A stretch of DNA of 64,000 bases, taken from contig JAFUVS010000017.1 of NCBI GenBank assembly GCA_017471175.1, positions 1-64,000 on the forward strand, read 5' to 3'. The position numbers and the translations under genes are program-made. Source of the stretch: Paludibacteraceae bacterium (GTDB lineage: Bacteria; Bacteroidota; Bacteroidia; Bacteroidales; Paludibacteraceae). This document shows, one piece after another, positions 8,229-16,886 of this stretch. Each line of letters opens with the position of its first letter. Position 1 is the stretch's first letter. The notes under the pieces are model-generated. The model had not been told where the DNA came from. It was given only the letters and a program-made list of their open reading frames with translations, and did no database searches.

Positions 8229-8490
8229 TCATACTGCGTTTCTGTCTCTCATAAGCCAAGAGCAAAAAAACGGATCTTCAACCGTATATGTAGATGATTG
8301 GCGTATGATGATTCCGTTTTTTTTGCAATCGTTTGAGTGCGCTGAACGTAGTGCTTGCTGCTATTGAACGGTTCTGCAGCGGGTTGGTGTTTCGTGTCAA
8401 TTGCATAATGATGCTCCGGTCCGTGCGATTAAGGCTATTCCACAAGCGTTCATAGTCAAGGTCGTGAGTCTGAACAATCCTTTCTCGTTG
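8229..8490 (-). pseudogene. Remnant of an AAA-family ATPase, C-terminal end, frameshifted
   Basis: On the minus strand, one frame reads QTHDLDYERLWNSLNRTDRS and continues to SIAASTTFSALKRLQKK. The adjoining frame then continues GIIIRQSSTYTVEDPFFCSW to LMRDRNAV and a stop at 8229. The two halves join across an A8 run (complement of 8317-8324), so a one-base homopolymer shift separates them. The DPFF..WL ending after a winged-helix-like segment is typical of the C-terminus of the archaeal-type AAA ATPases common in Bacteroidales. A stop at 8491 and the absence of P-loop sequence upstream show that the N-terminal part is gone. Confidence 0.6.
8262..8326 (+). terminator. Possible terminator after Omp28-like gene
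   Basis: GCAAAAAAACGGA (8262-8274) pairs with TCCGTTTTTTTTGC (8313-8326) around a 38-base loop, about 50 bases past the lipoprotein stop. The long loop and the fact that both runs lie in the ATPase remnant make this uncertain. Confidence 0.3.
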
Positions 8491-8633
8491 TTACCGAAAA
8501 AAAGACATTTATAAAGGGCACATTTAGCGGTTCGGGAGATATGTAGAGCTTCCTTTTTTGTTACCCGTTTTCGGGATGTGAAAAATCAAAATGATAGGTT
8601 TGTGGCTAAAAAGATAGAAAAACGTGCAAAAAG

Positions 8634-8665
8634 TTTTTGTTTTTGCAAAAGAAATGCTACTTTTG
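8634..8665 (+). promoter_or_regulatory. Promoter-like site with immediate hairpin
   Basis: TTTTTG, 18 bases, TACTTTTG (8658-8665). The transcript would start within GCCGC...GCGGC followed by ATTTTTT (8665-8693), so it may be attenuated at once. There is no gene directly downstream; the nearest plus-strand sequence is the MNT remnant. Confidence 0.4.
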
Positions 8666-8702
8666 CCGCCGTTTGAAAAAAGCGGCATTTTTTCCTCTCA
8701 TT

Positions 8703-8716
8703 TAAACGGTCGTTAA
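8703..8716. promoter_or_regulatory. Operator-like dyad, copy 3
   Basis: TAAACG-GT-CGTTAA, one mismatch between arms, sharing ten central bases with the copy at 6185. Flanks extend the imperfect symmetry (TCCTC...GAGGA). Confidence 0.3.
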
Positions 8717-8871
8717 AAGTGAGGAGTATAATGTACGCGGAAGGTGGATTTAACGTATTATAAAGTAATATGTAATATGCGGTGGATGTAAATTTCGGAG
8801 TGTCCTTTGACATACTGATATTACCGTAAAAATTCATTCCTCTTGTGCAAACATTTGTATATTAGCAAATC

Positions 8872-9063
8872 TTGCCTGACGTTTTGTTTGATAAAGACAA
8901 AGTTTCGTATGCAGATAAAATGGCAGTAATAGATGTCTTGGAAGAAATCAGCTTGAAAGAGAATGTTGAGATTTCGCCGATTATTTATACTAAGAACGAT
9001 TGGCTGCAACGCCCGACTGATTATTTCAAAATGAATATAAATAAAGAAGGAATAAAACTATGA
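8872..9063 (+). pseudogene. C-terminal remnant of an MNT-type nucleotidyltransferase
   Basis: 63 codons from a TTG. The sequence (VSYADKMAVIDVLEEISLK, then VEISPIIYTKNDW, then KEGIKL) matches the C-terminal half of small minimal nucleotidyltransferases that act as antitoxins to HEPN proteins. The catalytic GSxxxG...DxD part is absent upstream. Its stop codon overlaps the ATG of the HEPN remnant as ATGA (9060-9063), exactly the junction seen in intact MNT/HEPN pairs, which supports the identification. Confidence 0.6.
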
Positions 9064-9157
9064 GTGAGACTTTGGATAATGAAACACAACAGGCAATTGA
9101 GCATTACATAGGGCAGACGAGTTTATTTCAACTGTGGAAAGGTTGATGAAAAAATAA
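9060..9157 (+). pseudogene. Internally deleted HEPN-type toxin remnant
   Basis: An ATG overlapping the MNT remnant opens a 28-codon frame (MSETLDNETQQAIEHYI...). A different frame over 9119-9157 reads EFISTVERLMKK and a stop, resembling the end of HEPN-domain proteins. This looks like the N- and C-terminal ends of one gene joined by a deletion that removed the R-x4-H catalytic core. The call depends mainly on linkage to the MNT remnant. Confidence 0.45.
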
Positions 9158-9181
9158 GTTTTTCTTTTTCATTGGCATTGA

Positions 9182-9218
9182 GCGGTAATATCAGTAAGCG
9201 ATATTACCGCTTTTTTTG
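9182..9218 (+). terminator. Palindromic element / terminator before giant gene
   Basis: GCGGTAATATC / GATATTACCGC, 11-bp perfect arms with a 7-base loop, followed by seven T. It is nearly identical to the complement of 5351-5390 and ends any transcript from the MNT/HEPN remnants. Confidence 0.75.
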
Positions 9219-9271
9219 TCTGTTTACGACGCTTTTATACCACAGATACTAACTCAAAAAACGATATACGT

Positions 9272-12200
9272 ATGAAAAAACATTTATCTCTTTACGTGCT
9301 GCTTGCAGCATTGTGTTTCACACTCTCCCCGCAGAAAGCGCGGGCACAAGTGGATGAATACTTAAAAGTAGTCGGAACTACCACGTTCTACATCAAAGTA
9401 ACGGGAACGGTGGATGAGTTTCCAGATTTGTGGTATTCCTACGACAAAACGAGTTGGACGCAGATTACGGGTGCTACCAACTGGAACACTCCTTCTGCTT
9501 CAAGTACCGTTACTTATTTCAAAGGTCATAACCCCAATGGCTTTAATCACAGCAGTACCAATTTCGTGTCTATTGCCATTACGGGAGGCAATCCTACATT
9601 AGCGGGTAACGTGATGTCATTGTTAGGTGATGATTTTTCTACGAATAAGACCATTCCGTGTGATTACTGTTTCTACGGTCTGTTTACACCTTATCCGCCA
9701 AGTTCTTTTTCCTCTTCATATAGCTACAGCAGTACTTCTACTTCCACAAGTTTACGTAACGCAAGAGATCTGGTATTGCCTGCTACTAATCTGAAGGCCT
9801 ATTGCTATGCCTATATGTTTGCGCAGAACACAAGTTTGTATAGTGCGCCAAAATTGCCGGCTACTGTAATGGCTCCATGGTGTTATGCTCGTATGTTTGA
9901 ATACTGTACAAGTCTGTATGGTGCAACGGCTAAAAATTCAGGATATTATCTTTCTGAATTAGAATTGCCTTCTCAACAATTAGCAGAAGGCTGCTATGCT
10001 TTTATGTTCAATCGTTGTAGTGGCTTAGTTAACGATGATTACTACATATTGCCTGCAGAAGAGTTGGCACCGAAATGCTATATGGGTATGTTCGGCTTGT
10101 ATAATGCCAAATGTACTACGCTCAAATATGTAGAGATTATGGCAACCTCCTTACAGGATCGCTATGGCAATGATATAACCAATTGCTTGGCATATATGTT
10201 TAATAATGCCATAGCTGCCAAATCAGGAAGTAGTTTTCTTTATGGTCGAGGATCGCTAAATCTGCGTTTTTATTGGCTTAATTGGGGTGCTTATAATGGA
10301 ACCGGATATGCCGGTGATGGACCGACACAGAGTTGGTTTTATGGCTCCCCTCAAGGAGCAAGTACATTTCTATATCAAAGTGGATTAACGCCAACTACAA
10401 AAGGTGCATCAGAAAGCACATATGCCACTAAAATGTATTGCAATCCTTTCCCCTATTCAAGTACACTTACAGCTCAAAACTTTACTTACCTCACTTTCAA
10501 CTGCGCCGCCAACGACGGTACGTGGGAAGAGGGGAGTGCGTACAATACCGACCTGCGCCGCGTGGTCAGGGCTGACTATACCGCCAAGACGATTCCCGCA
10601 CCGCCTGTAAAGGAGAATGCGCGCTTCCTCGGCTGGTTTACCTCCGCTTCCGGAGACGGCGAGATGCTGACCGAAGAACAACTCAAGCAGATAACTACTG
10701 CCACCACCGTCTATGCACGCTTTGTGGACAACGACAAATACACCTTCTTCGTCAATCCGTCCGACAAGGGTACTATCACCGTAACAGACAACAACGGCAC
10801 TTCGTACACACCCGGTACGTTATATGTAGACGTGTCCAACGAATTGACCTTTACGCTGTCTTGCACGGGTGTTGCTTCTGGTTACTCATTCTACCAATGG
10901 TCAGGCGGGCAGGTGGATGGCAATGAGGTATCGTTTCGCGAAGGACAGAAAGACCTTGTAATTACTGGCATTATTACCGAAAATCCTACTTTTGATGCGG
11001 CTTCTGCAACTGTTTATCAGGTTGGTACGGGGGCTGGAATCAGCAACAAGATTCCTCTCCCCTCTGAGGCGGTCGATTTGGGCGATGCAGGTATATGGGC
11101 TAAATACAATGTGGACAAGACAACAGCCAACGGCTTTGCCACATCAGAAACGGCGATGGGTAGTTACTTTGCGTGGGGAATGATAACACAAGGTGCCTCA
11201 ACTACCGGTAATTTTTACGATGCATCTTCTATGGTTGATGGGCAAGATGTGCCTGTTACGGAAGAAACAGATGCTGCTTACAAGTATTGCGGTCCTCAAT
11301 GGAGAGTACCCACAAAAGATGAATTCCAAACGCTTTTAGATAATACGACGCAATCTACAGTCAATTATTATAATCAAACACAGACGCTAACGAGTAATAC
11401 AAACGGAAATACCATTAAATTGGCTAATAATGGATACACAAGTTCTGTCGCAGGGGCAGCTTCTATGACATCAGTTATCAACTATTGGACGAGAACTTTA
11501 TATAGCTGGAATACAAGTTCTAATTCTTCGTCCAAGGCTTGGGGATATAGAGGTGGAATGTATGGCAACTCTACTGTATATCCACCCGTATTAAGTTATC
11601 AAGATGGTTCTGGAAATACTTCTGTATCTAATCAAAACCAAATATATTATGGTTGCGGCATCCGCCCCATCCTCAATGTGAACAAGCGCATACTGACCAT
11701 TCATGCCGCCGGATACGACTATGTCTATGAATGTAATTTGAACCAAGAGATAACCATCACGGCAATACCGACCGATGGGTATTATCTCGACCGTTGGGAA
11801 GACAGCGAAGGCAATCTCTACTCGGAGGATAACCCGCTGACCATACGTATGTACGACAATCAGGAATATACGGCAATCTTTGAAGCGGGAACTTTAATCA
11901 AACACCATGTCACTTTCTATGACGAGGATGGTTCAACCGTTCTCTACGAAGACGATTACCGCGAGGAAAGGAAACCGGTCTATCGCGGCGAAACACCTAC
12001 CAAGTCGGGCTATGTATTCAACGGCTGGAGTCCCGCGATAACGATATTAGGAACGAGCGATACATATTATACTGCTACCTACCTAAAGACCTACAGCATT
12101 ACTACTACCGCCGCACACGGCACCGTTGAACTTACGCCTGCTTCACCGACCGACCAAGTGTCGGAGGGTGTGTATAAGACAGGCACATCGCTCACGATGA

Positions 12201-15200
12201 CCGTTACAGCCGACCCCGGATACGTCTTCACGCAGTGGTCAGACGGCAATACACAGAACCCGCGCACAGTGTCCGTCACTGCCGACGCTTCCTATACCGC
12301 CGAGTTCCGACTTGAGTCGCTGCCTGCTACGGTGGATGCCTATCAGAGCGCACCTGCCGATGTCAAACAGATTCTTTATCTGCTCGCATCACAGACAGGC
12401 AATGACAGTAAGATATATCGCCCGGTAGATATGGGTAATGGTTTAGCTTGGGCAAACAAGAATGTCGGTGCCAACGATAGTATTGATAATGGTTCGTTCT
12501 TCTATTGGGGCGGAACAACGGCTGTTACAACGGCAGCAACTTCAGCCTATTATACAGGGCTTACTTCTATGTCAACGACCGCTTCGTATGATGCCACCCA
12601 ATATCCTTTGCCTGCTGCGGCTGACGCGGCCACTGTTAATATGGGCGAGCGGTGGCGTATGCCGACTTTGGAGGAGATATACTACTTGGCGGAAGAAACA
12701 GGTTGCACCGAAAGTGGTGCCGCTGCATCAGGATTCTTCTATACCAATAACGATGACGGGAAGAAAATCTTTATACCTTCTGCGGGCTGTTATAAATCGA
12801 CAACACGCACAACCGGCGTGACGCTGTTCTGGGGTAGTACGGTAAGTTATAAAAGCACGTATCAAAGCCGCCCTGCATACTATTTAAGTGGTGTATCTAA
12901 TGCAGGAACGACCTCGTATTATGCTTACTATGCTCTGCCTGTCCGTGCGGTGTATGTGCCTGCTTATACGCCGGTTACGCTGACAATCAATGCCGGTGAA
13001 AGGCAGTATATCTACTACTGCCAGCCCGGGCAGCAGGTTACGGTTACCGCTCATCCAAACACGTCGGCAAGCTACCTGTTTGACGAATGGGAGGACAATC
13101 ATTCCACCAACCCCGAACGCACTTTCACCGTTACGGATAACGCTACCTACACGGCAAAGATGAAAGACAATCCCGAGGCTGCAAGTTATAGCGTTACCTT
13201 CCAAGACTATGACGGTACCACACTGCAAGCGGCGTACAGCCTGATAGACGGCCGCGTACCCGTGTATAGCGGTGCCGAACCGAGCAGGAAAGGCTACCGG
13301 TTCACCGGCTGGACTGACGGGAACGACGTGTTCACCGACAAAGATACCGCCCTGCCCGCCATCGCAGGCAATGTGGTCTATACCGCTACATACGTCAAAG
13401 AACCGTATCTGACCATCACCAATACCCATGCATCTGCTAATACAAGTGTTTCGATGAGAAAATCCAACAAAAGTATGGCAAATAAAACATTTTACATACG
13501 TATTATTAATGCTGCCGGTGAGGTTACTACTAATTGGACAACTAAAAATGTCAATTTGAATAATACAAATGCCGTAAGTTTCGGATCCATCCCCGCCGGA
13601 GGCAAGATGCAGATTTATGGCAATGGAAGTTTTACGGCAAACAGCAGTTACTATGATTACTTTGTTATTTCTGGCGGTACACCCGAAATAAGCGGAAATA
13701 TCCTTTCTCTTGTTGCCTGCTCGGACGGTGAAACGGTAGATAATAATTATTCTCTGCCTACTTATTGCTTCAGATATCTGTTCTATAACTGTACAGCATT
13801 AACCAATGCGGAAGATTTGGAACTGCCATCAACTACTGTACCGGCAAACGCATATTACTATATGTTCTATGGCTGTACAAATCTGAAAAAAGCACCGAAA
13901 GAACTGCCAGCAACGACTTTGGGTACAAACTGCTACTACTATATGTTCTACAACTGCTCCACGATGGTCAGTGCTCCTGAACGGCTGCCTGCTTTGACAT
14001 TGCCGGCGAGTTGTTATTTCGGTATGTTCCAGAACTGCAACGCCCTCACCACAGCACCCGAAATCGATGCAACAAGTGTGACAGGCACACAAACATGCTA
14101 CAATATGTTTTACGGTTGCCGCGCACTGACAAAAGCGCCATCGCAACTGAAGATTGCAACACTTCAGACCAATACATATTATTATATGTTCAATAACTGC
14201 ACCAGTCTGAAACGGTCACCAGATATACGTGCCACTACGCTTGCAAGTCAGGCTTTGAATTCTATGTTCGATGGCTGTACCAGTTTGGACACCATCCGCA
14301 CCTATCAGACAGCCTGGGGATATTCCAACTATTGGGTTCGCAATGTCGCCAACACGGGTGTCATCTACTGCCCGCCGACATTGGCGCGTGAATACGACGG
14401 AACAAATTTCAATAAGATGCCTAAATCTCCAACCTATAAATGGACTGTCTATTCCTACAACGTAACCTTTAATCCGGTAGGATGTGCATGGACAGATGCA
14501 ACCAGTAGCAACAAGCAGTTCACTTGGCAGACGGACGTGGATAATGTCATTGATTTCCTTGATGCAGAAGCGGCTGCCGATGCCACCTTCTATACCGATG
14601 CCGAATGTACCAAAGAAATCAGCGTGGAAGCCATCAAAGCCTACCTCGAAGAGCAACAAGAGGCTTCGGCAGAAACCACCAAGAACTACTACGTACGCAA
14701 AGTGTCTGCTTACGAACTGTCGTGGGATGCCAACGAAGGCGAACTGTCGGGCGATTATACTGCAGCAGGCAGTGTGAACGCAGGTGCAACGATTACCGCT
14801 CCGACGGCTACTCGCACGGGTTATACCTTTATGGGTTGGTCGCCTGATTTCACCGGCACGATGCCTGCTGCCAATACCGAGTACGTGGCACAATGGGAAA
14901 TCAACAAGTACACCGTCACCATTGCCAAGAACGAAGACGATTGGGGTTCGCTGACGGACGAAAGCGAGAATGTACGCGTTATCAACAACGTTCCATACGG
15001 CACGGCTATCAGCAACAGCGGTGCAACAGTAACCATCAATGGTACAACCGTTACCGCCACACCGGCTGCCGCCACTGCGCAATACACCTACGGCTTCGAT
15101 AGTTGGACCAACGGCACTGAAACCGTAACAGGCGATATGACCGTTACCGTCAACTTCACCCGCACCACGAACACCTACGACATCACGTGGAAATCGGAGG

Positions 15201-16627
15201 ACGGCACAAGCACGCTTGAAACAGATGAAGCACAGGCATACGGCACAACCACCGCTTATAACGGAGACGTTCCTACCAAGTCCGCTACGGGTTACACCTA
15301 TGCTTTCGATGGCTGGGCAACCGAAGCCAATGGCGCGAAAGTGTATAACATCGGCGAGACACCCACGGTAAGCGGCACAGCCACCTATTACGCTCACTTC
15401 ACAGGTACAGCCAACACCCACACACTCATTTGGGTAGCCAATGGCGGCACACTGACCGGCGGCACGGCAGCAGGCACTACCGCTTACGGCACAGCCCTCG
15501 AAGCTCCGACCGCTACACGCGAAGGCTACACCTTCAACGGCTGGTCACCCTCCGTTCCTGCAACGATGCCCGATGACGACGCAACCTATACCGCCCAATG
15601 GAAAAGAATCGAATATACCATCACCTACAACGGGCTGAACGGTGCCACCAATAGCAACAACCCGATTTCGTATAACATCGAGAGCGAGACCATCACACTC
15701 GCAGACCCCGGGACACGTGACGACTACATCTTCGCAGGCTGGAAAGACAAGAGTGACAATACCATCACCCAAATCGCCAAAGGCTCTACGGGCAACCTTA
15801 CCCTGACCGCTACGTGGAACGCGAAGTCGTCCGACATCACCCTCTGTGAGAACTGCAACAACAATCACTACAACACCTTCAAGACCAACTACAACGGCGA
15901 GACGGTGAACGTAACCTACAACCGTCAGTTCAAAGCGAGCAAATGGTCCACAATGTGCCTGCCGTTCAGCATTGAACTCCCCGAGTTGATTGCCCAAAAG
16001 ATGTACGGACGTGTATATGAGTTCAAGTACGCTACGGGTAATGCCAATACAAACAGCGGCGTGAACCTGTATTTCTCTAATGCCAAGAAAATAGAAGCCG
16101 GTAAGTGCTATATCGTCAATGCCAATGATGCCTTGGCTGAAAAGACCTCGTTCGTGTTCAGCGGCGTTACCATCGACCTGACGAAGGACAACGGCGCAGA
16201 CTTGTCCTCGCCGGAAACTCCGGAAGCCTCAATGGCAGCTTACAACGCCCTTCCTGGCTACAAGTCTGAAGGCACGATTGAGCTGGTCGGCACTTTGCGT
16301 AACGGTACGCTACATGGTACGACAACGGGCAATAGGTATATGGGGCTGAAAGACAACAAAATCTACTATCCGAACATTTCTCAAGGTAGCACGATATGGG
16401 CTTATCGCGGTATATTCCGCAGCACGGAAACGCTGAACATCGAGAAGATGCGTATCATCGTGGATGGCGAAGATATGGGCGAACTGATCATTGATGAGGA
16501 CGGGGAGATTCTTGATGCGAGCGGCAACGCTGAAAGTCGTAAGTTCATTGAGAACGGCATCCTCTATATCGAGCGAGAAGGCGTGATCTACGATGCCCAA
16601 GGCAAGCGAGTTGAGAGTTCTTTTTAG
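9272..16627 (+). CDS. Giant secreted modular protein, FISUMP/InlB/MF-repeat type
   Basis: 2451 residues. Signal peptide at residues 1-26 (ARAQVDEY). The first MF-repeat block lies at about 150-330 (CYAYMF, CYARMF, CYMGMF). Two FISUMP-like domains follow at about 600-806 (VDLGDAGIWAKYNV to CGIRPIL) and 1048-1229 (VDMGNGLAWANKNVGA to LPVRAVY). Single InlB-type repeats are at about 873-943 and 1306-1376. A second MF block lies at about 1500-1675 (CYYYMFYNCSTM, CYFGMFQNCNAL). Tandem InlB/Listeria-Bacteroides repeats fill about 1810-2190 (GYTFMGWSPDFTGTMP), followed by the shared C-terminal domain at about 2190-2390 (WSTMCLPF, AYRGIFRS). A short tail (RKFIENGILYIEREG...YDAQGKRV) may be a secretion or sorting signal. 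Adhesin function is inferred from architecture. No promoter is evident in the 53 bases upstream. Confidence 0.85.
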   Translation: MKKHLSLYVLLAALCFTLSPQKARAQVDEYLKVVGTTTFYIKVTGTVDEFPDLWYSYDKTSWTQITGATNWNTPSASSTVTYFKGHNPNGFNHSSTNFVSIAITGGNPTLAGNVMSLLGDDFSTNKTIPCDYCFYGLFTPYPPSSFSSSYSYSSTSTSTSLRNARDLVLPATNLKAYCYAYMFAQNTSLYSAPKLPATVMAPWCYARMFEYCTSLYGATAKNSGYYLSELELPSQQLAEGCYAFMFNRCSGLVNDDYYILPAEELAPKCYMGMFGLYNAKCTTLKYVEIMATSLQDRYGNDITNCLAYMFNNAIAAKSGSSFLYGRGSLNLRFYWLNWGAYNGTGYAGDGPTQSWFYGSPQGASTFLYQSGLTPTTKGASESTYATKMYCNPFPYSSTLTAQNFTYLTFNCAANDGTWEEGSAYNTDLRRVVRADYTAKTIPAPPVKENARFLGWFTSASGDGEMLTEEQLKQITTATTVYARFVDNDKYTFFVNPSDKGTITVTDNNGTSYTPGTLYVDVSNELTFTLSCTGVASGYSFYQWSGGQVDGNEVSFREGQKDLVITGIITENPTFDAASATVYQVGTGAGISNKIPLPSEAVDLGDAGIWAKYNVDKTTANGFATSETAMGSYFAWGMITQGASTTGNFYDASSMVDGQDVPVTEETDAAYKYCGPQWRVPTKDEFQTLLDNTTQSTVNYYNQTQTLTSNTNGNTIKLANNGYTSSVAGAASMTSVINYWTRTLYSWNTSSNSSSKAWGYRGGMYGNSTVYPPVLSYQDGSGNTSVSNQNQIYYGCGIRPILNVNKRILTIHAAGYDYVYECNLNQEITITAIPTDGYYLDRWEDSEGNLYSEDNPLTIRMYDNQEYTAIFEAGTLIKHHVTFYDEDGSTVLYEDDYREERKPVYRGETPTKSGYVFNGWSPAITILGTSDTYYTATYLKTYSITTTAAHGTVELTPASPTDQVSEGVYKTGTSLTMTVTADPGYVFTQWSDGNTQNPRTVSVTADASYTAEFRLESLPATVDAYQSAPADVKQILYLLASQTGNDSKIYRPVDMGNGLAWANKNVGANDSIDNGSFFYWGGTTAVTTAATSAYYTGLTSMSTTASYDATQYPLPAAADAATVNMGERWRMPTLEEIYYLAEETGCTESGAAASGFFYTNNDDGKKIFIPSAGCYKSTTRTTGVTLFWGSTVSYKSTYQSRPAYYLSGVSNAGTTSYYAYYALPVRAVYVPAYTPVTLTINAGERQYIYYCQPGQQVTVTAHPNTSASYLFDEWEDNHSTNPERTFTVTDNATYTAKMKDNPEAASYSVTFQDYDGTTLQAAYSLIDGRVPVYSGAEPSRKGYRFTGWTDGNDVFTDKDTALPAIAGNVVYTATYVKEPYLTITNTHASANTSVSMRKSNKSMANKTFYIRIINAAGEVTTNWTTKNVNLNNTNAVSFGSIPAGGKMQIYGNGSFTANSSYYDYFVISGGTPEISGNILSLVACSDGETVDNNYSLPTYCFRYLFYNCTALTNAEDLELPSTTVPANAYYYMFYGCTNLKKAPKELPATTLGTNCYYYMFYNCSTMVSAPERLPALTLPASCYFGMFQNCNALTTAPEIDATSVTGTQTCYNMFYGCRALTKAPSQLKIATLQTNTYYYMFNNCTSLKRSPDIRATTLASQALNSMFDGCTSLDTIRTYQTAWGYSNYWVRNVANTGVIYCPPTLAREYDGTNFNKMPKSPTYKWTVYSYNVTFNPVGCAWTDATSSNKQFTWQTDVDNVIDFLDAEAAADATFYTDAECTKEISVEAIKAYLEEQQEASAETTKNYYVRKVSAYELSWDANEGELSGDYTAAGSVNAGATITAPTATRTGYTFMGWSPDFTGTMPAANTEYVAQWEINKYTVTIAKNEDDWGSLTDESENVRVINNVPYGTAISNSGATVTINGTTVTATPAAATAQYTYGFDSWTNGTETVTGDMTVTVNFTRTTNTYDITWKSEDGTSTLETDEAQAYGTTTAYNGDVPTKSATGYTYAFDGWATEANGAKVYNIGETPTVSGTATYYAHFTGTANTHTLIWVANGGTLTGGTAAGTTAYGTALEAPTATREGYTFNGWSPSVPATMPDDDATYTAQWKRIEYTITYNGLNGATNSNNPISYNIESETITLADPGTRDDYIFAGWKDKSDNTITQIAKGSTGNLTLTATWNAKSSDITLCENCNNNHYNTFKTNYNGETVNVTYNRQFKASKWSTMCLPFSIELPELIAQKMYGRVYEFKYATGNANTNSGVNLYFSNAKKIEAGKCYIVNANDALAEKTSFVFSGVTIDLTKDNGADLSSPETPEASMAAYNALPGYKSEGTIELVGTLRNGTLHGTTTGNRYMGLKDNKIYYPNISQGSTIWAYRGIFRSTETLNIEKMRIIVDGEDMGELIIDEDGEILDASGNAESRKFIENGILYIEREGVIYDAQGKRVESSF
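16355..16443. repeat. 89-bp exact inverted repeat, right copy
   Basis: Identical to the reverse complement of 1-89. Flanking sequence remains similar but diverges at once on the inner side. Confidence 0.9.
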
Positions 16628-16703
16628 TTGAGAGTTTAGAGTAGTTTAGAGTTGAGTGTTTGTGTAGTATCCTATGACTACTGACAACTGACTACTGAAA
16701 ACT
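16613..16703. repeat. Short simple repeats after giant gene
   Basis: Degenerate units of GTTGAGAGTTTAGAG (from 16613) followed by TGACTACTGACAACTGACTA-type units. No coding or structural role is visible. Confidence 0.5.
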
Positions 16704-16716
16704 ATCAGCTGATCCG

Positions 16717-16760
16717 AATACTCGGAATGGTCGTCAAAAATCGGCCATTCCGAGTATTTT
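16717..16760 (+). terminator. Terminator after giant gene
   Basis: AATACTCGGAATGG (16717-16730) pairs perfectly with CCATTCCGAGTATT (16745-16758), a 14-bp stem with a 14-base loop, ending in T residues. It lies about 90 bases past the stop at 16627. Confidence 0.8.
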
Positions 16761-16825
16761 TGTAGGGGATATGCAACAAAAAATAACAAAAATTCCTGCA
16801 AAATGCAAAAAATCTGTCAGATTTA

Positions 16826-16856
16826 TTGCTAACTATAAAATAATCCGTTACTTTTG
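16826..16856 (+). promoter_or_regulatory. Promoter of the second plus-strand giant gene
   Basis: TTG (16826-16828), 20 bases, TACTTTTG (16849-16856). The chosen ATG is at 16887. Confidence 0.75.
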
Positions 16857-16886
16857 CCGCGTTTATATTTCTTAACCCCAAATACT

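Larger units (their letters stand above)
8213..9271. other. Region of gene remnants and repeats before giant gene
   Basis: No intact gene. Contains, in order: a minus-strand AAA ATPase tail remnant (8229-8490), a promoter-like site (8634-8665) whose transcript would begin with a GCCGC/GCGGC hairpin and T-tract, an operator-like dyad (8703-8716), a partial palindromic element (8814-8826), MNT and HEPN remnants (8872-9157) and a terminator (9182-9218). Only 53 bases separate the terminator from the giant gene's ATG, and I see no TAnnTTTG box in them. Confidence 0.7.

Noticed and set aside
4443-9271. Mobile element or prophage carrying the accessory genes
   Set aside because: No transposase, integrase, terminal inverted repeats or target duplication of an insertion sequence can be seen; only small repeats and remnants.
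14216-15421. Long minus-strand open frame of about 400 codons inside the giant gene
   Set aside because: It lies antisense to InlB-type repeats with strong codon bias, has no recognisable family sequence, and the plus-strand frame has clear domains. Similar antisense frames at 17562-18497, 18612-19727 and 22564-23532 are rejected on the same grounds.
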